Shown piece after piece: positions 24,896 through 34,432 of a DNA stretch of 64,000 nucleotides; the first letter of the stretch is position 1; each line of letters starts with the position of its first letter. The notes beneath the pieces are model-generated. The model was not told the origin of the DNA and ran no database searches. It saw nothing but the letters and a program-made list of their open reading frames with translations. The position numbers and the translations under genes were made by a program. The stretch lies in assembly GCA_029262835.1 (NCBI GenBank), contig JAJCYQ010000023.1:1-64000 (forward strand). The letters run 5' to 3'. The DNA is from Bacteroidota bacterium. GTDB taxonomy: Bacteria > Bacteroidota > Rhodothermia > Rhodothermales > UBA10348.

Positions 24896-25468
24896 ATGCA
24901 CGCCAACGACACCATCAAAGCCCAGCTCATGGATGAGCGCGACCTGGAGCGCAGCCTACACCGGATGTCGCGTCAGATTGTTGAGATGTTTGCCGTCGAT
25001 GAAACCGCCGGGGTGGACTTTGGCCTTATTGGGATGCAGACGCGCGGGGTGTTCCTGGCGCGCCGACTGGCCCGTCTCATCCGGGACCTCGACGGAGTGG
25101 ACGTTCCGGTCGGGGTTCTCGATGCCACGATGTATCGCGACGACTTCAGGGTGCGCAATCGAAAGCCTGAGGTGCGTGAAACAGCGATTGAATTCGATAT
25201 CCACGATCGCCACGTCGTCCTTGTGGATGACGTGCTTTTTACGGGACGAACCGTGCGCAGCGCACTCGATGCCCTGATGGACATGGGCCGTCCCGCGTCG
25301 GTTCATTTTTTGGCCATGATTGACCGAGGGCACAGGGAACTGCCAATCAAAGCCGACTTTGTCGGGCGTCGTGTACCGACGCTGCCGGGTGAAGAAGTGC
25401 GCGTCCGACTCCGTGAGTGCGACGACAGGGAAGGTGTGTGGCTTGTCGAGTCAGGTGAATCAGTATGA
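24896..25468 (+). CDS. pyrR: PyrR-like bifunctional regulator/uracil phosphoribosyltransferase
   Basis: 190 residues. The phosphoribosyltransferase fold has the PRPP loop [19 protein letters not shown] (about 106-122) and the PyrR-specific [27 protein letters not shown] and [18 protein letters not shown]. In Bacillus PyrR binds pyr mRNA and causes attenuation in the presence of UMP. Here only 43 bases precede the gene and no anti-terminator-type leader is visible, so regulation may be different or enzymatic. TACATT eight bases before the ATG is a possible -10. It overlaps pyrB by four bases. Confidence 0.94.
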   Translation: MHANDTIKAQLMDERDLERSLHRMSRQIVEMFAVDETAGVDFGLIGMQTRGVFLARRLARLIRDLDGVDVPVGVLDATMYRDDFRVRNRKPEVRETAIEFDIHDRHVVLVDDVLFTGRTVRSALDALMDMGRPASVHFLAMIDRGHRELPIKADFVGRRVPTLPGEEVRVRLRECDDREGVWLVESGESV

Positions 25469-26469
25469 CAACAGAATCGGAATCGGAGAACGTGCAGCAG
25501 GACACTACAAACCCGGATGAGGGACTCCGTCAAAGACACCTGTTGGGTCTCGAGGGCTGGTCTGCACGTGATATAACGCGTGTGCTGGATACGGCCGGAC
25601 AATTCCGGGATGTACTCGAGAGGCCCATCCGAAGCGTCCCGTCGCTGCGAGGCGTGACCGTCGTCAACCTCTTCTATGAACCGTCCACTCGGACCAGGAT
25701 ATCGTTCGAATTGGCCGAAAAACGGCTGTCGGCCGATGTTGTGAACTTTGCATCGTCCGGATCCAGCGTATCGAAGGGCGAAACTCTCCGCGATACGGCC
25801 CGCAATATTGAGGCCATGAAGATCGACATGGTCGTTGTCAGGCACGCATCGGCCGGAGCCCCCTCATTTCTTACCAGGTGCGTCGATGCTGTCGTAATCA
25901 ATGCAGGAGACGGTGCCCATGAACACCCGACCCAGGCGCTGCTCGATGCCATGACCATTCGAGAGCAGTTCGGCCGCATACAGGGTCTGCGCGTCTCCAT
26001 AATTGGCGACATCATGCACAGCCGTGTGGCCCGTTCGAACCTGCATGCTCTGACGACACTCGGCGCCGATGTGACCCTTTGCGGACCAGCATCCCTGTTG
26101 CCTGTCCACCTGGACCGGCTCCTGGGCGAGGAGGCCCGGGGCCAGGTCCGGATTACGACGCGGCTCGATGAAGCCCTCGACGGGTGCGACGTAGCCATGG
26201 CCCTTCGCATCCAGATGGAACGACAGGGCCGGAGCCTGTTTCCCTCGGTCCGGGAATACCACGAACAGTTCGGAATCCAGTTGGAACACCTCGAAACCTA
26301 CAAGGATCTGATTGTCATGCATCCAGGTCCGGTCAACAGGGGCGTTGAATTGGCGACAGACGTTGTGGACCACGAGCGGGCGCTCATACTCAACCAGGTC
26401 ACCAACGGTGTGGCCGTGCGCATGTCTGTATTGTATTTGATGTCGGACGGCAGGAAGCAGCATGAATGA
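25465..26469 (+). CDS. pyrB: Aspartate carbamoyltransferase catalytic subunit
   Basis: 334 residues. Carbamoyl-phosphate motif [13 protein letters not shown] (71-83), then [42 protein letters not shown] and the aspartate-binding [10 protein letters not shown] and MHPGPVNRG. It makes carbamoyl-aspartate in de novo pyrimidine synthesis. The start overlaps the pyrR stop (ATGA), giving translational coupling. About 28 N-terminal residues are extra and acidic. No regulatory chain pyrI is adjacent. Confidence 0.96.
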   Translation: MTTESESENVQQDTTNPDEGLRQRHLLGLEGWSARDITRVLDTAGQFRDVLERPIRSVPSLRGVTVVNLFYEPSTRTRISFELAEKRLSADVVNFASSGSSVSKGETLRDTARNIEAMKIDMVVVRHASAGAPSFLTRCVDAVVINAGDGAHEHPTQALLDAMTIREQFGRIQGLRVSIIGDIMHSRVARSNLHALTTLGADVTLCGPASLLPVHLDRLLGEEARGQVRITTRLDEALDGCDVAMALRIQMERQGRSLFPSVREYHEQFGIQLEHLETYKDLIVMHPGPVNRGVELATDVVDHERALILNQVTNGVAVRMSVLYLMSDGRKQHE

Positions 26470-26869
26470 GCCGCAGTCATCCGGTGATTTGTATGATCCC
26501 ATTCGAAGGCGACGTGTGGTGGCCACTCCGGAGGAACACGTCCGTCAACAGCTGCTCTCGTGGCTGACCACAGAATGGTTGGTGCCGGCCGGGCTGATCG
26601 CGGTAGAGAAAGCCATTGATGTCCACGGCGCTCAGCGTCGGCCGGATATTGTTGTTCACGACCGGACGGGTCGGCCGTGGATGGTCATTGAGTGCAAGGC
26701 GCCGGACGTGAATCTTACGCAGGCTGCCGCTGACCAGGTGGCCGTCTATAATCGTGTGCTCCGTGCGCCGTATCTGCTCGTTACCAATGGCCGGGTTCAC
26801 CTCGGCTATGAGCTGGATCATAATACGGGTGCTGTGGCCACGTTGTCCGAATTGCCCCCATATACCTGA
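26462..26869 (+). CDS. Solitary HsdR N-terminal-like PD-(D/E)xK domain protein
   Basis: 135 residues, one domain related to the N-terminal nuclease domain of type I restriction R subunits (HSDR_N_2). Candidate active-site residues are Glu25 in TPEEHVRQ, Asp62 in RRPDIVV and Glu77/Lys79 in MVIECKAP, so the site looks complete. No helicase, specificity or methylase gene is nearby. Small genes of this type are widespread in Bacteroidota, so it is probably a housekeeping nuclease-like protein, not a restriction system. It overlaps the end of pyrB by eight bases. Confidence 0.82.
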   Translation: MNEPQSSGDLYDPIRRRRVVATPEEHVRQQLLSWLTTEWLVPAGLIAVEKAIDVHGAQRRPDIVVHDRTGRPWMVIECKAPDVNLTQAAADQVAVYNRVLRAPYLLVTNGRVHLGYELDHNTGAVATLSELPPYT

Positions 26870-26883
26870 ATCCTACGATTCCC

Positions 26884-27858
26884 ATGCTGTACCAACTGGA
26901 AATGCAGGTAGCCCTTGAGGCGGTTCGCGAAGCGGCTCAGCTGTGCATGTCTGTCCGAGGCGCGTCGTCAGGGCTTGAAAGCGTCGAGAAGGCCGATGCC
27001 TCGCCGGTCACAACGGCAGATTTTGGCAGCCAGGCGCTGGTATGTCGCCGTCTGCGCGATGCATTCCGAGAGGACGGAGTGATTGCTGAAGAAAGTGCGT
27101 CCATGCTTCGCCGCGCCGAGGCGGCGGGTACCAGGGAGCGCCTCCTTGAGGCGGTCCGCCGACACCAACCGCGTGCGACAGCCAGTGATGTGCTTGGTTG
27201 GATAGACGTGGGGACCGACCGCGGGGTCAGTAGTCGACATTGGACGCTGGACCCGATCGATGGCACCAAGGGATTCATTCGGGGTGGACAGTACGTGGTG
27301 GCACTTGCGCTCATCGTCGAAGGAGAGGTGGTTCTCGGGGCGCTGGCATGCCCGAACCTGGCACTGCCTGGAATGGGGTCGCCCGGTGTTATTGTGGCGG
27401 CACAGCGAGGGGAGGGCGCCTGGCAGTACGACCTGCAGACACTCGAGTCGAATGGGCGGTTGGCCGTTGGTCGTTCGCAGCATGCGGCCGCAATGCGGTT
27501 CTGCGAGTCCGTGGAATCGGGACATTCGGCGCATGATGTGTCAGCACGCATAGCGACAGACGTCGGCATAAGGGGGAATGCGGTACGCATGGACTCCCAG
27601 GCCAAATATGCAGCGGTCGCGGCAGGAATGGCAGACATCTATCTCAGGCTGCCAGTCTCAGATACGTATGTTGAGAATATATGGGATCATGCAGCCGGTT
27701 GCGTGATCGTGGAGGAGGCGGGTGGCCGCGTTACGGATATGCACGGGCGCCCGCTCGACTTCAGCCGAGGCGCAGCGCTGTCGCGGAATGAAGGCATCGT
27801 GGCCTCTCACGGGCCCATTCACGATCGGCTTATCGAGTCGATCCGAACGCAAGTTTGA
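26884..27858 (+). CDS. HAL2/CysQ-like 3'(2'),5'-bisphosphate nucleotidase
   Basis: 324 residues of the inositol-monophosphatase superfamily. Metal-site motifs: Glu69-Glu70 in VIAEES, WTLDPIDGTKGF (Asp123, Asp126) and ENIWDHAAGCVIVEEAGG. The long form with the extended insert (LGWIDVGTDRGVSSRHW) resembles yeast Hal2 and plant SAL1 more than E. coli CysQ. Likely reaction: hydrolysis of PAP to AMP, which protects RNA-processing enzymes and sulfate assimilation. Its 3' end overlaps the convergent aminotransferase by 29 bases. Confidence 0.9.
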   Translation: MLYQLEMQVALEAVREAAQLCMSVRGASSGLESVEKADASPVTTADFGSQALVCRRLRDAFREDGVIAEESASMLRRAEAAGTRERLLEAVRRHQPRATASDVLGWIDVGTDRGVSSRHWTLDPIDGTKGFIRGGQYVVALALIVEGEVVLGALACPNLALPGMGSPGVIVAAQRGEGAWQYDLQTLESNGRLAVGRSQHAAAMRFCESVESGHSAHDVSARIATDVGIRGNAVRMDSQAKYAAVAAGMADIYLRLPVSDTYVENIWDHAAGCVIVEEAGGRVTDMHGRPLDFSRGAALSRNEGIVASHGPIHDRLIESIRTQV

Positions 27859-29011
27859 GTCTGCGACAGGCTTCCTCGAGAACGTCCAATTCTTTTGCGA
27901 AACAGAAACGAAGGCGGGTTGCTCCGTCTTCAGGCTTCGTAAAAAAGGATCGACCGGCCACGGTCCCGACACCGGCTTCCCGAACAAGGGTCAATTGCGC
28001 CTCTTCATCGTCCGAGAAACCCTCGAGCCGATCGCGGAGCGGCGCAAAGTCGGCCAGGACGTAGTATGACCCTTCGGGCCACGGGACATTGAATCCGATA
28101 TCCTCGAGCGTACGGCACAGCAGTTCGCGTTTTTCCGCATACGCCGACGCCATGTCGGTGAAGTACGACGCTGGCATGGAAAACGCTTCGGCTACGCCGT
28201 ACTGGAGAGGCGTGGGAGCGCAGATGTAAATAAGGTCTGCCAGTAGTCCCATCTTTTCAATGATATCGATGGGACCGACCGCATAACCGAGTCGCCACCC
28301 GGTCATATTGTACGTCTTGGAGAAGCCCGATATGGTAATGGTCCGTTCAAGAGCACCTGGAAGCGAGGCCAGAGAAATGTGCTCTCGGCCATCATACAGC
28401 ATGTATTCGTATATCTCGTCGGTGATGGCGTACAGGTCATGCTTTGCCATGAGTGCCAGCAGTCTTTCGAGCTCCTGGCGACTCCACACCTTGCCGTTCG
28501 GGTTGCCGGGCGTGTTGACAATGATGGCGCGTGTGCGTGCCGTGATCGCTTTTTCGACCGCGCCAAAGTCCACCTCCCAGTCAGGTCCCTCCATCGTGAT
28601 GGTCCGGATGCCAGCTCCCATTACCTGCAGCAGGTTCACGTGGTATCCGTAATACGGCTCGAATACAATGACCTCATCGCCTTCGTTGAGCAGCGTGAAC
28701 AACGTGGCTACGAAGGCTCCCGTAGATCCAACGGTCACCATGACGTTGTCCGGCGAATCTACAGGAATATGGTTGAAAGTCTGGGCCTTCTCCAGAATGC
28801 CTTCCCGGAGGGGCTGTATGCCCCCGTAGTATGAATAGATGGATTTGTCTGCGTCAATGGCCTGGTGTGCTCCCTGCTTGATGGGGTCAGGGGTGGGCAT
28901 GTCGCAGATACCTTGGCCGAGATTGATGCCGTCCATGTCACGCAGCATCAGGGTGATGGCCCGGATACTGCTCTGCTTGAGTCCTTCAGTACGATTGGCA
29001 AGTGGTTTCAT
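27830..29011 (-). CDS. Class I/II PLP-dependent aminotransferase
   Basis: 393 residues from the ATG at 29011 (MKPLANRTEGLKQSSI); the open frame continues far upstream, but across the divergent deaminase gene, so the later ATG is correct. Fold type I motifs: INLGQGICDMPTP, GSTGAFVATLFTLLNEGDEV, NTPGNPNGKVW, ITDEIYEYM and the PLP-lysine SGFSKTYNMTGWRLGY, with the C-terminal RLRFCFA arginine. It is related to aspartate/aromatic/kynurenine aminotransferases; the amino donor is not predictable. Confidence 0.93.
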   Translation of the reverse strand: MKPLANRTEGLKQSSIRAITLMLRDMDGINLGQGICDMPTPDPIKQGAHQAIDADKSIYSYYGGIQPLREGILEKAQTFNHIPVDSPDNVMVTVGSTGAFVATLFTLLNEGDEVIVFEPYYGYHVNLLQVMGAGIRTITMEGPDWEVDFGAVEKAITARTRAIIVNTPGNPNGKVWSRQELERLLALMAKHDLYAITDEIYEYMLYDGREHISLASLPGALERTITISGFSKTYNMTGWRLGYAVGPIDIIEKMGLLADLIYICAPTPLQYGVAEAFSMPASYFTDMASAYAEKRELLCRTLEDIGFNVPWPEGSYYVLADFAPLRDRLEGFSDDEEAQLTLVREAGVGTVAGRSFFTKPEDGATRLRFCFAKELDVLEEACRRLKLAFGSTR

Positions 29012-29065
29012 GGCCTGGGAACTATCGTTGGTTCGGTCGGAATATAGAAGATGTAATCTGAACTC

Positions 29066-29551
29066 ATGCAGAAGGGCTGTGAAATGCTGGATACACGCTA
29101 CCTCGAACGCGCAGTTGAACTGGCGCGCGAAAACGTTGCACGCGAAGGGGGACCATTCGGCTGTGTGATTGTGTGCGGAGACCGCGTCGTGGCAGAGGGC
29201 GTTAACCGGGTGACGGCGCGCCATGATCCGACAGCGCACGCCGAAATGGAAGCCATCCGGCAGGCGTGCCGCGAACTCGGCTCGTTTCAACTCACAGGAT
29301 GCACGATCTACGCTTCGTGCGAGCCCTGCCCCATGTGTCTGGGCGCTATTTACTGGGCGCGTCCCGAGGCGGTGTTCTACGCATCGACCCGCCATGAGGC
29401 AGCCCGAGCAGGTTTCGACGACCAGCGCATGTATGACGAATTGCCGCTTTCCGACGGCAAACGATCGCTCCGGATGCGGCGCATTGCGGTGGAATCCCAC
29501 GAGGCGCCGTTTGACGCGTGGCGACGTCACGAGGAAAAGACCGTGTACTAA
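29066..29551 (+). CDS. guaD: Guanine deaminase (GuaD type)
   Basis: 161 residues, cytidine-deaminase superfamily. Zinc ligands are His58 in AHAEMEAI with catalytic Glu60, and Cys88/Cys91 in CEPCPMCLGAIYWAR. The C-terminal PFDAWRRHEEKTVY matches the tail of B. subtilis GuaD, so the protein is complete. It converts guanine to xanthine. The start could instead be the Met seven codons in. The stop codon TAA is part of the CTAA flanking a MITE-like element, which therefore inserted exactly at the gene's end without shortening it. Confidence 0.92.
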   Translation: MQKGCEMLDTRYLERAVELARENVAREGGPFGCVIVCGDRVVAEGVNRVTARHDPTAHAEMEAIRQACRELGSFQLTGCTIYASCEPCPMCLGAIYWARPEAVFYASTRHEAARAGFDDQRMYDELPLSDGKRSLRMRRIAVESHEAPFDAWRRHEEKTVY

Positions 29552-29732
29552 AAGCGTGTTGAAGAACCATCACACACCCTTATGCGGCGGCGAAACGCCA
29601 TCTGCGGCGTTGTCCCTCCTTCTTGCGCCGATACCGGCGCAATTTGCGCTGCTATTCGGCGTCGGGACGCCTTGCATCTGGCACTCCGGCGCTCGCATCT
29701 TGGTGCACGCTGGTTCTTCAACACGCTTCTAA
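29548..29732. mobile_element. MITE-like element with 18-bp terminal inverted repeats and CTAA duplication
   Basis: The core is 29552-29728 (177 bp). Its ends are perfect inverted repeats, AAGCGTGTTGAAGAACCA (29552-29569) and TGGTTCTTCAACACGCTT (29711-29728), and it is flanked on both sides by CTAA (29548-29551, 29729-29732), as expected for a 4-bp target duplication of YTAR type. Inside are three small stem-loops: AACGCC/GGCGTT (29595-29612), TTGCGCCG/CGGCGCAA (29624-29643) and GGCGTC/GACGCC (29659-29672). It has no convincing reading frame. YTAR duplications are typical of some IS5-group elements, so a transposase elsewhere in the genome could mobilise it (inference). It fills the gap between guaD and tamB. 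Confidence 0.85.
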
Positions 29733-29755
29733 TTGTCTCCTGATGCGCTGCCGCT

Positions 29756-32700
29756 TTATTCCGGCGAGGCCGGCGGGCCCGAGAAAAGCTGGCGCCATCC
29801 GGTGAACTCTGTCTGGTATGATATACCGATTCCTCCCGTGTTGGTGAGTTCCGTGCTTTGCAGGATATCTCCCTCGCGCCGGAAGAAGACCTCCAGTGAT
29901 ACATTAGGATTGAGCCGGACCTCGACCACGAATTCTCCCTGCAGACCATCGTTCGCACGGATATCGTTGGAGGAGCGCGCTCCCTGGTACACACCCTCTC
30001 CGCGGATTATAAGGCGCTCGTCGAGCAGCCGAAGAGCGACTCCATAGGTCACGTCCAGGTCCTGGGTATTCTCGCCCTGAAGCCCGAAACTGAAGTCGAC
30101 GTTCGGTAGCGCGGCGTTCAGGAAGCGGTTGAGTTGGGAGGACACGAGCTGCGATACGCTGTTGAATGCGAGCTGCCCACCCGAATCTGACGAAATATTG
30201 TCCGTCGTGAGAATGAAGCTGTTGGTGAGCAGGACGCTCGTAGCATATTCCGTGGCGAGTTCGGGCTGGTTCAGTCGGGCCTCGAGCGCCTGGTTGTTGC
30301 CAAGCACATTCTGGTTGGACTGGTCAATGGCCAGGCTGAGTTCGACGGCAGGGGAGAAGACTGTGCCCGTGATGTGCAGTCGCACTATCATTGGCACCAG
30401 GCGACTGTCATCGTCCGTGTTGTCGAGGCCCCGCAGGGAGGCTCTTGTCCGGTACGACGCATTGATGTCGAGCGCCGCATTGAGCGGGTCGCCATCCCAC
30501 GTCATGGTCCCGCCCTCTGAGATCTGGAAATTCCGCTGGAATACCTCTCCAGCGGTGAAAAGGTATTTCCCGGCGTTGACGCCGAGCGTACCGAATACCG
30601 AAAACTCACCATCCTCGCGCACAAGCTGTATGGTACCCTCGCTGGAGGCTTCAATGACGTCGCCGAGCAGCGGGTCAATGACGAGGTGGACAAGCGATCC
30701 CGTCGGCGCTCGGATGCTCAGGTCCATGTTGAGTGCGTCCAGGAACTGTCGCTCGGCCGTCGGCCGGCGCGCCAGAAGGAAGGGTCGTCGGGCCAGGGCG
30801 TCGAAATCGGGTATGACACCCGGCGTGTTTTCGAAAACAATGAAGCTCTCGTCGGTTTCGGAAACCGTCTCTACAATGGGTATGAAGAGCCGGGAGTCGG
30901 GTCTGGTGACCGCGTCGGTGGAGCGGAGCATGGCATCATAGAGGGGGCCGTCCAGGGTGACCCTCCCGGAGGCCCATATGAAGCCGTAGAAGGGCAGATC
31001 GTTGGCGACATCTGAGCCAATAATCTGGAATTCGTCAAGAGTACCCTCCAGGTCGAGCGTGAATTCACGGTAGTTGTTGAAGTTCATGCGGCCGGTCACG
31101 AGTGCCGAGCCGTCCTGCCCGTCGCGTGCCAGGGCACGTTCGAAATGAATGGCCTCGCGGTCGACCCGCATCTCGCCCTCCAACGCGTACGTCAGGCCCG
31201 TGCGAGGGATGTCGAACGTGCCATCGAGCGCGGCGGCCCGACCCTCTATGATGGGCTGGAACACGGTACCCGTAATGCGACCGTCGCCTATCAGGAATCC
31301 ATCCACATTGGCGACCGCCCGATTGAAGATGTACTCAAGGAAAAAAAGGTTGACATGCTCAAGATCAGCATCCAGATCCAACTGTCCGTCACCGGCATTT
31401 GCCCGCCCTGGCAAGCGCACCATGCCGGCAAGTGAAAGCTCGTTCTCGACAATTTCCCCGAGCTCATCCCGGCCCGAGATGTAGACAGAATCGGACTCAA
31501 TCGGCTCAATACGAAGGCTGAAGTCCAGGTCTGGGCTGTCGGACTCGAAATCACTCTCTATGATTACATTACCCACAATATGACGTTCAAGCGAGGCGTT
31601 GTCCAGCCGGATCTGACCGGAAGCCCGGGGCTGTGTATACCCTCCAGCGAGGTCTATGGACGCGTTCAATCTGCCACCAATGCGCTTCCGGATGGCGAAA
31701 TAGTCCGAGAGATCAGTGACAAGCAGGTCGCCTGCGCGCACGCGCAGGATATCTTCCGAATACGCAGAAAACGTGCCGGATGCCGAGAAGGACTGCTCTG
31801 TCAGTCCGGACTCATCCCGCAGGGCAACCTGCAATTCTTCCACCCGCGTGGCATCGGCGAAAAAGTCGATGGATGCGGGGGATTTCAGAAACCACTCGGA
31901 GGGACCGGCATGTAGATGCAGGGCCTCGACGCGAACACGATTGAAGCTTGGTTGGAGGTCCACTGCCGCAGCCACGTGAAGGGAGTCGGTAAGTCCTGGC
32001 TGCTGCATGTGGAGTTCCATGCCGCCTGTGTTCTGCTCCATGTTGCCCGTCAGACGGGTGCGACCAGCAGAGAGGAAGCTCACCGAGAGCGAGTCAATCT
32101 GGACGTCAAGGTGCCCCTTGGCGCGGCGCGGCAGGCTGGCTGCGGCCATGTCCGCACGGGCAGAGGCTATGCTCCACGCCGTCTGCAATCCATGGAACGT
32201 CGACGTGCCGAGTCGGAGGCGCGCAAACTGTCCCGTCGACGTGGCTGATATCGAATCGGGGCTTACGACCAGGTCCAATTCTACGCGGCCTGAGAGGGCG
32301 AGCGAGTCACCCGCGGGGCGCAGTGCGGTCAGCAGTGACATATCTGTCACGTCGGCGCCCAGTTGGAGGGAGATTGGAGAAGTACCTGCCGCCTGGACGT
32401 CATACTGCCGGGCCCGGACGAGCGTCTCAGCGGAGCGATCCACCAGGTCTTCCAGGTTTCTGATCCTGCCACCCGGGTCCAACCACTTGTTTCCGACGCC
32501 GGCTGCTGCCAGCTGGGCAACCGCGCTCCAATGAGAGAGGGCCGGCATGGCGGCGAAAAGGGGCGCCTCGGAGCGTATCCAGAAGCGGAGCGACGGCGAC
32601 GAGATTTGGAACACATCGCTCAGCGAACCGGGCGATGGCGGAGCAAAACGCGCCGAGATCTGCTGGGGTGACACATCGTGCCGCACGCCGCGATCGGCCA

Positions 32701-34432
32701 CCCATGACGAATCCAGGTTCACAGTGATATCGAAGCGGGAGGATTCGTTCCACGAGGGCGTGAAATCCCCCTCCAGGTCGAACGTCAGCTGGCTCTGCCA
32801 GGCATCCCGGCCCAGCAGGCGACCTATATTCATCTGCTCCACTTGTCCGGACAGGCGCACTGTCGATCCACGGTCCCAGGCTCCGGCCAGATGCACGGAG
32901 CCTTCCTGCTCGGAAAGAATGGCTTCACCCGACCAGCCTCGTGGCGTACGCTCCGCGCTGGCCGTGAGGCGCTGGAGTCTACTGTCGTTCCACTGCGGAC
33001 TGTTGAGTTGAAGGAAAACGCTGGAAGTCAGCTCGTCCGGGTGCAGGCCGGAACCGGAGGCGGAGAAGGTTCCTGTGAGCCGCGTCCGGAGTGCGCGGCG
33101 GCCGAGCCATGGGCCCAGGTCGAGCGCATCGGAGCGGGCGCGGAATGTGTGCACCGTGGTCTGACCGGAGAGGGCACTGATATCGAAAGACAGGGCGACC
33201 GCGCCGGCGTCTGAGATTACGTCCATATTACCGTTTGCCGCCCAGCCTGAGAAGGGGTTATTGCGAAGGCTGTCAAGCGACGGAATCTGACCGCGGAAGT
33301 ACGTGTCGATGGCGACCGATGGCACTGTACTGTTGTCCAGGATCTCCGCGCCAGGAGCCCAGGACCGGATCTCATCGAGTTCCAGCAGATCAGACCTGAC
33401 GGACAATTCAAAATCGGCGGCATCGGGTAGCCCAATTATGGTTCCTTCAGCGTGTACGGAGGACGCGCCGTGAGAAATGTCGAGCCATGGAATGGTCAGG
33501 TCGCCAACGGATCCCTGGATCATGGCACCGGTTTCAACCTGGCCACGTGCGGGAATGACTGCTACGAGCCGATGCAACTCGTCGGTCTGGAGTATGGATG
33601 GGGTGACCTCGAGTTGAAAGCGAGGGGCGTCGGTGCCCCGCGTGATGTGGCCAGCGACCCGCAGGGTTGACGATCCGAGTCGCAGGGCGGCGTCGGGAAC
33701 GGAAACCCGCTCCTCATCGATTCGTACCTGCGCCCGCACATCCGAGGTTGACAGACCCTGTTCCGGAAACGTACTGTCCCACGAGAGAATATCGACCTGC
33801 TTTCTGGACGCGGTCCAGGCCACATCCATCTTGATGTCCATCTCATGGACGGGGTGCTCGGCGAGCCATGTCGCCCAGCCGGGGATGACCTGTGCATCGG
33901 CTACTGGAGCGCGTCCTGCCCGGATGGAGGCTTTGGAAATACGGACCGATGCCCCGGTCATGGACCAGGAGCCGCTGCCGGGTGCGGGCGCACGTGACGA
34001 GTCGGCTACAACGAAGGCGTCTTTCAGACTGGGAGTCGCGGGATGATTTCCTCCAGGATCAGCTTCGGCGGGATAGAGTGTGGTCGCAAGCCCGAAAATC
34101 TCCAGCGTGCCAATCGAAAACTCCCTGCGAAGCAGTGCCGTCCAGCGCGGCGAGGCAACCACAGAGTCGACTGCGAGGACGGTGCGTCCCTGGGGGTCCT
34201 CGAATATGATGTTCGTGGCGAAAAGAGTCTGCGCCAGATTTCCCGTCATGCCTCCGATGTGGAGCGTGCCGGCAAACCGGGACGAGACGGATGCTTCAAT
34301 TTGTCGTGCTACCTGATCCCGCCCCACCTGGGTACGTGTGGCGGCAAAAAATGCGACCAGCCCCAGCAGCACGACGGCAGCGGCGAGCCGGATCAGACCC
34401 TGGACCATATGGTGGATGTGACGGCTCGTCAC
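29756..34432 (-). CDS. tamB: TamB-type translocation/assembly module protein
   Basis: 1558 residues. An N-terminal membrane anchor (LIRLAAAVVLLGLVAFFA) is followed by a very long periplasmic beta-taco body of repeated amphipathic strands (for example GTLDEFQIIGSDVANDLPFYGFIWASG) and the conserved C-terminal TamB/DUF490 domain (VFQRNFQISEGGTMTWDGDPLNAALDINASYRTRASL, then LNRFLNAALPNVDFSFGLQG, ending near the YQTEF beta-signal). It spans the periplasm and delivers lipids or outer-membrane proteins. No tamA is in the window. Its start overlaps aroB by four bases. Confidence 0.93.
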   Translation of the reverse strand: MTSRHIHHMVQGLIRLAAAVVLLGLVAFFAATRTQVGRDQVARQIEASVSSRFAGTLHIGGMTGNLAQTLFATNIIFEDPQGRTVLAVDSVVASPRWTALLRREFSIGTLEIFGLATTLYPAEADPGGNHPATPSLKDAFVVADSSRAPAPGSGSWSMTGASVRISKASIRAGRAPVADAQVIPGWATWLAEHPVHEMDIKMDVAWTASRKQVDILSWDSTFPEQGLSTSDVRAQVRIDEERVSVPDAALRLGSSTLRVAGHITRGTDAPRFQLEVTPSILQTDELHRLVAVIPARGQVETGAMIQGSVGDLTIPWLDISHGASSVHAEGTIIGLPDAADFELSVRSDLLELDEIRSWAPGAEILDNSTVPSVAIDTYFRGQIPSLDSLRNNPFSGWAANGNMDVISDAGAVALSFDISALSGQTTVHTFRARSDALDLGPWLGRRALRTRLTGTFSASGSGLHPDELTSSVFLQLNSPQWNDSRLQRLTASAERTPRGWSGEAILSEQEGSVHLAGAWDRGSTVRLSGQVEQMNIGRLLGRDAWQSQLTFDLEGDFTPSWNESSRFDITVNLDSSWVADRGVRHDVSPQQISARFAPPSPGSLSDVFQISSPSLRFWIRSEAPLFAAMPALSHWSAVAQLAAAGVGNKWLDPGGRIRNLEDLVDRSAETLVRARQYDVQAAGTSPISLQLGADVTDMSLLTALRPAGDSLALSGRVELDLVVSPDSISATSTGQFARLRLGTSTFHGLQTAWSIASARADMAAASLPRRAKGHLDVQIDSLSVSFLSAGRTRLTGNMEQNTGGMELHMQQPGLTDSLHVAAAVDLQPSFNRVRVEALHLHAGPSEWFLKSPASIDFFADATRVEELQVALRDESGLTEQSFSASGTFSAYSEDILRVRAGDLLVTDLSDYFAIRKRIGGRLNASIDLAGGYTQPRASGQIRLDNASLERHIVGNVIIESDFESDSPDLDFSLRIEPIESDSVYISGRDELGEIVENELSLAGMVRLPGRANAGDGQLDLDADLEHVNLFFLEYIFNRAVANVDGFLIGDGRITGTVFQPIIEGRAAALDGTFDIPRTGLTYALEGEMRVDREAIHFERALARDGQDGSALVTGRMNFNNYREFTLDLEGTLDEFQIIGSDVANDLPFYGFIWASGRVTLDGPLYDAMLRSTDAVTRPDSRLFIPIVETVSETDESFIVFENTPGVIPDFDALARRPFLLARRPTAERQFLDALNMDLSIRAPTGSLVHLVIDPLLGDVIEASSEGTIQLVREDGEFSVFGTLGVNAGKYLFTAGEVFQRNFQISEGGTMTWDGDPLNAALDINASYRTRASLRGLDNTDDDSRLVPMIVRLHITGTVFSPAVELSLAIDQSNQNVLGNNQALEARLNQPELATEYATSVLLTNSFILTTDNISSDSGGQLAFNSVSQLVSSQLNRFLNAALPNVDFSFGLQGENTQDLDVTYGVALRLLDERLIIRGEGVYQGARSSNDIRANDGLQGEFVVEVRLNPNVSLEVFFRREGDILQSTELTNTGGIGISYQTEFTGWRQLFSGPPASPE

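Noticed and set aside
26462..26869. Type I restriction system
   Set aside because: Only a single nuclease-like domain is present, with no helicase, specificity or methylase genes.
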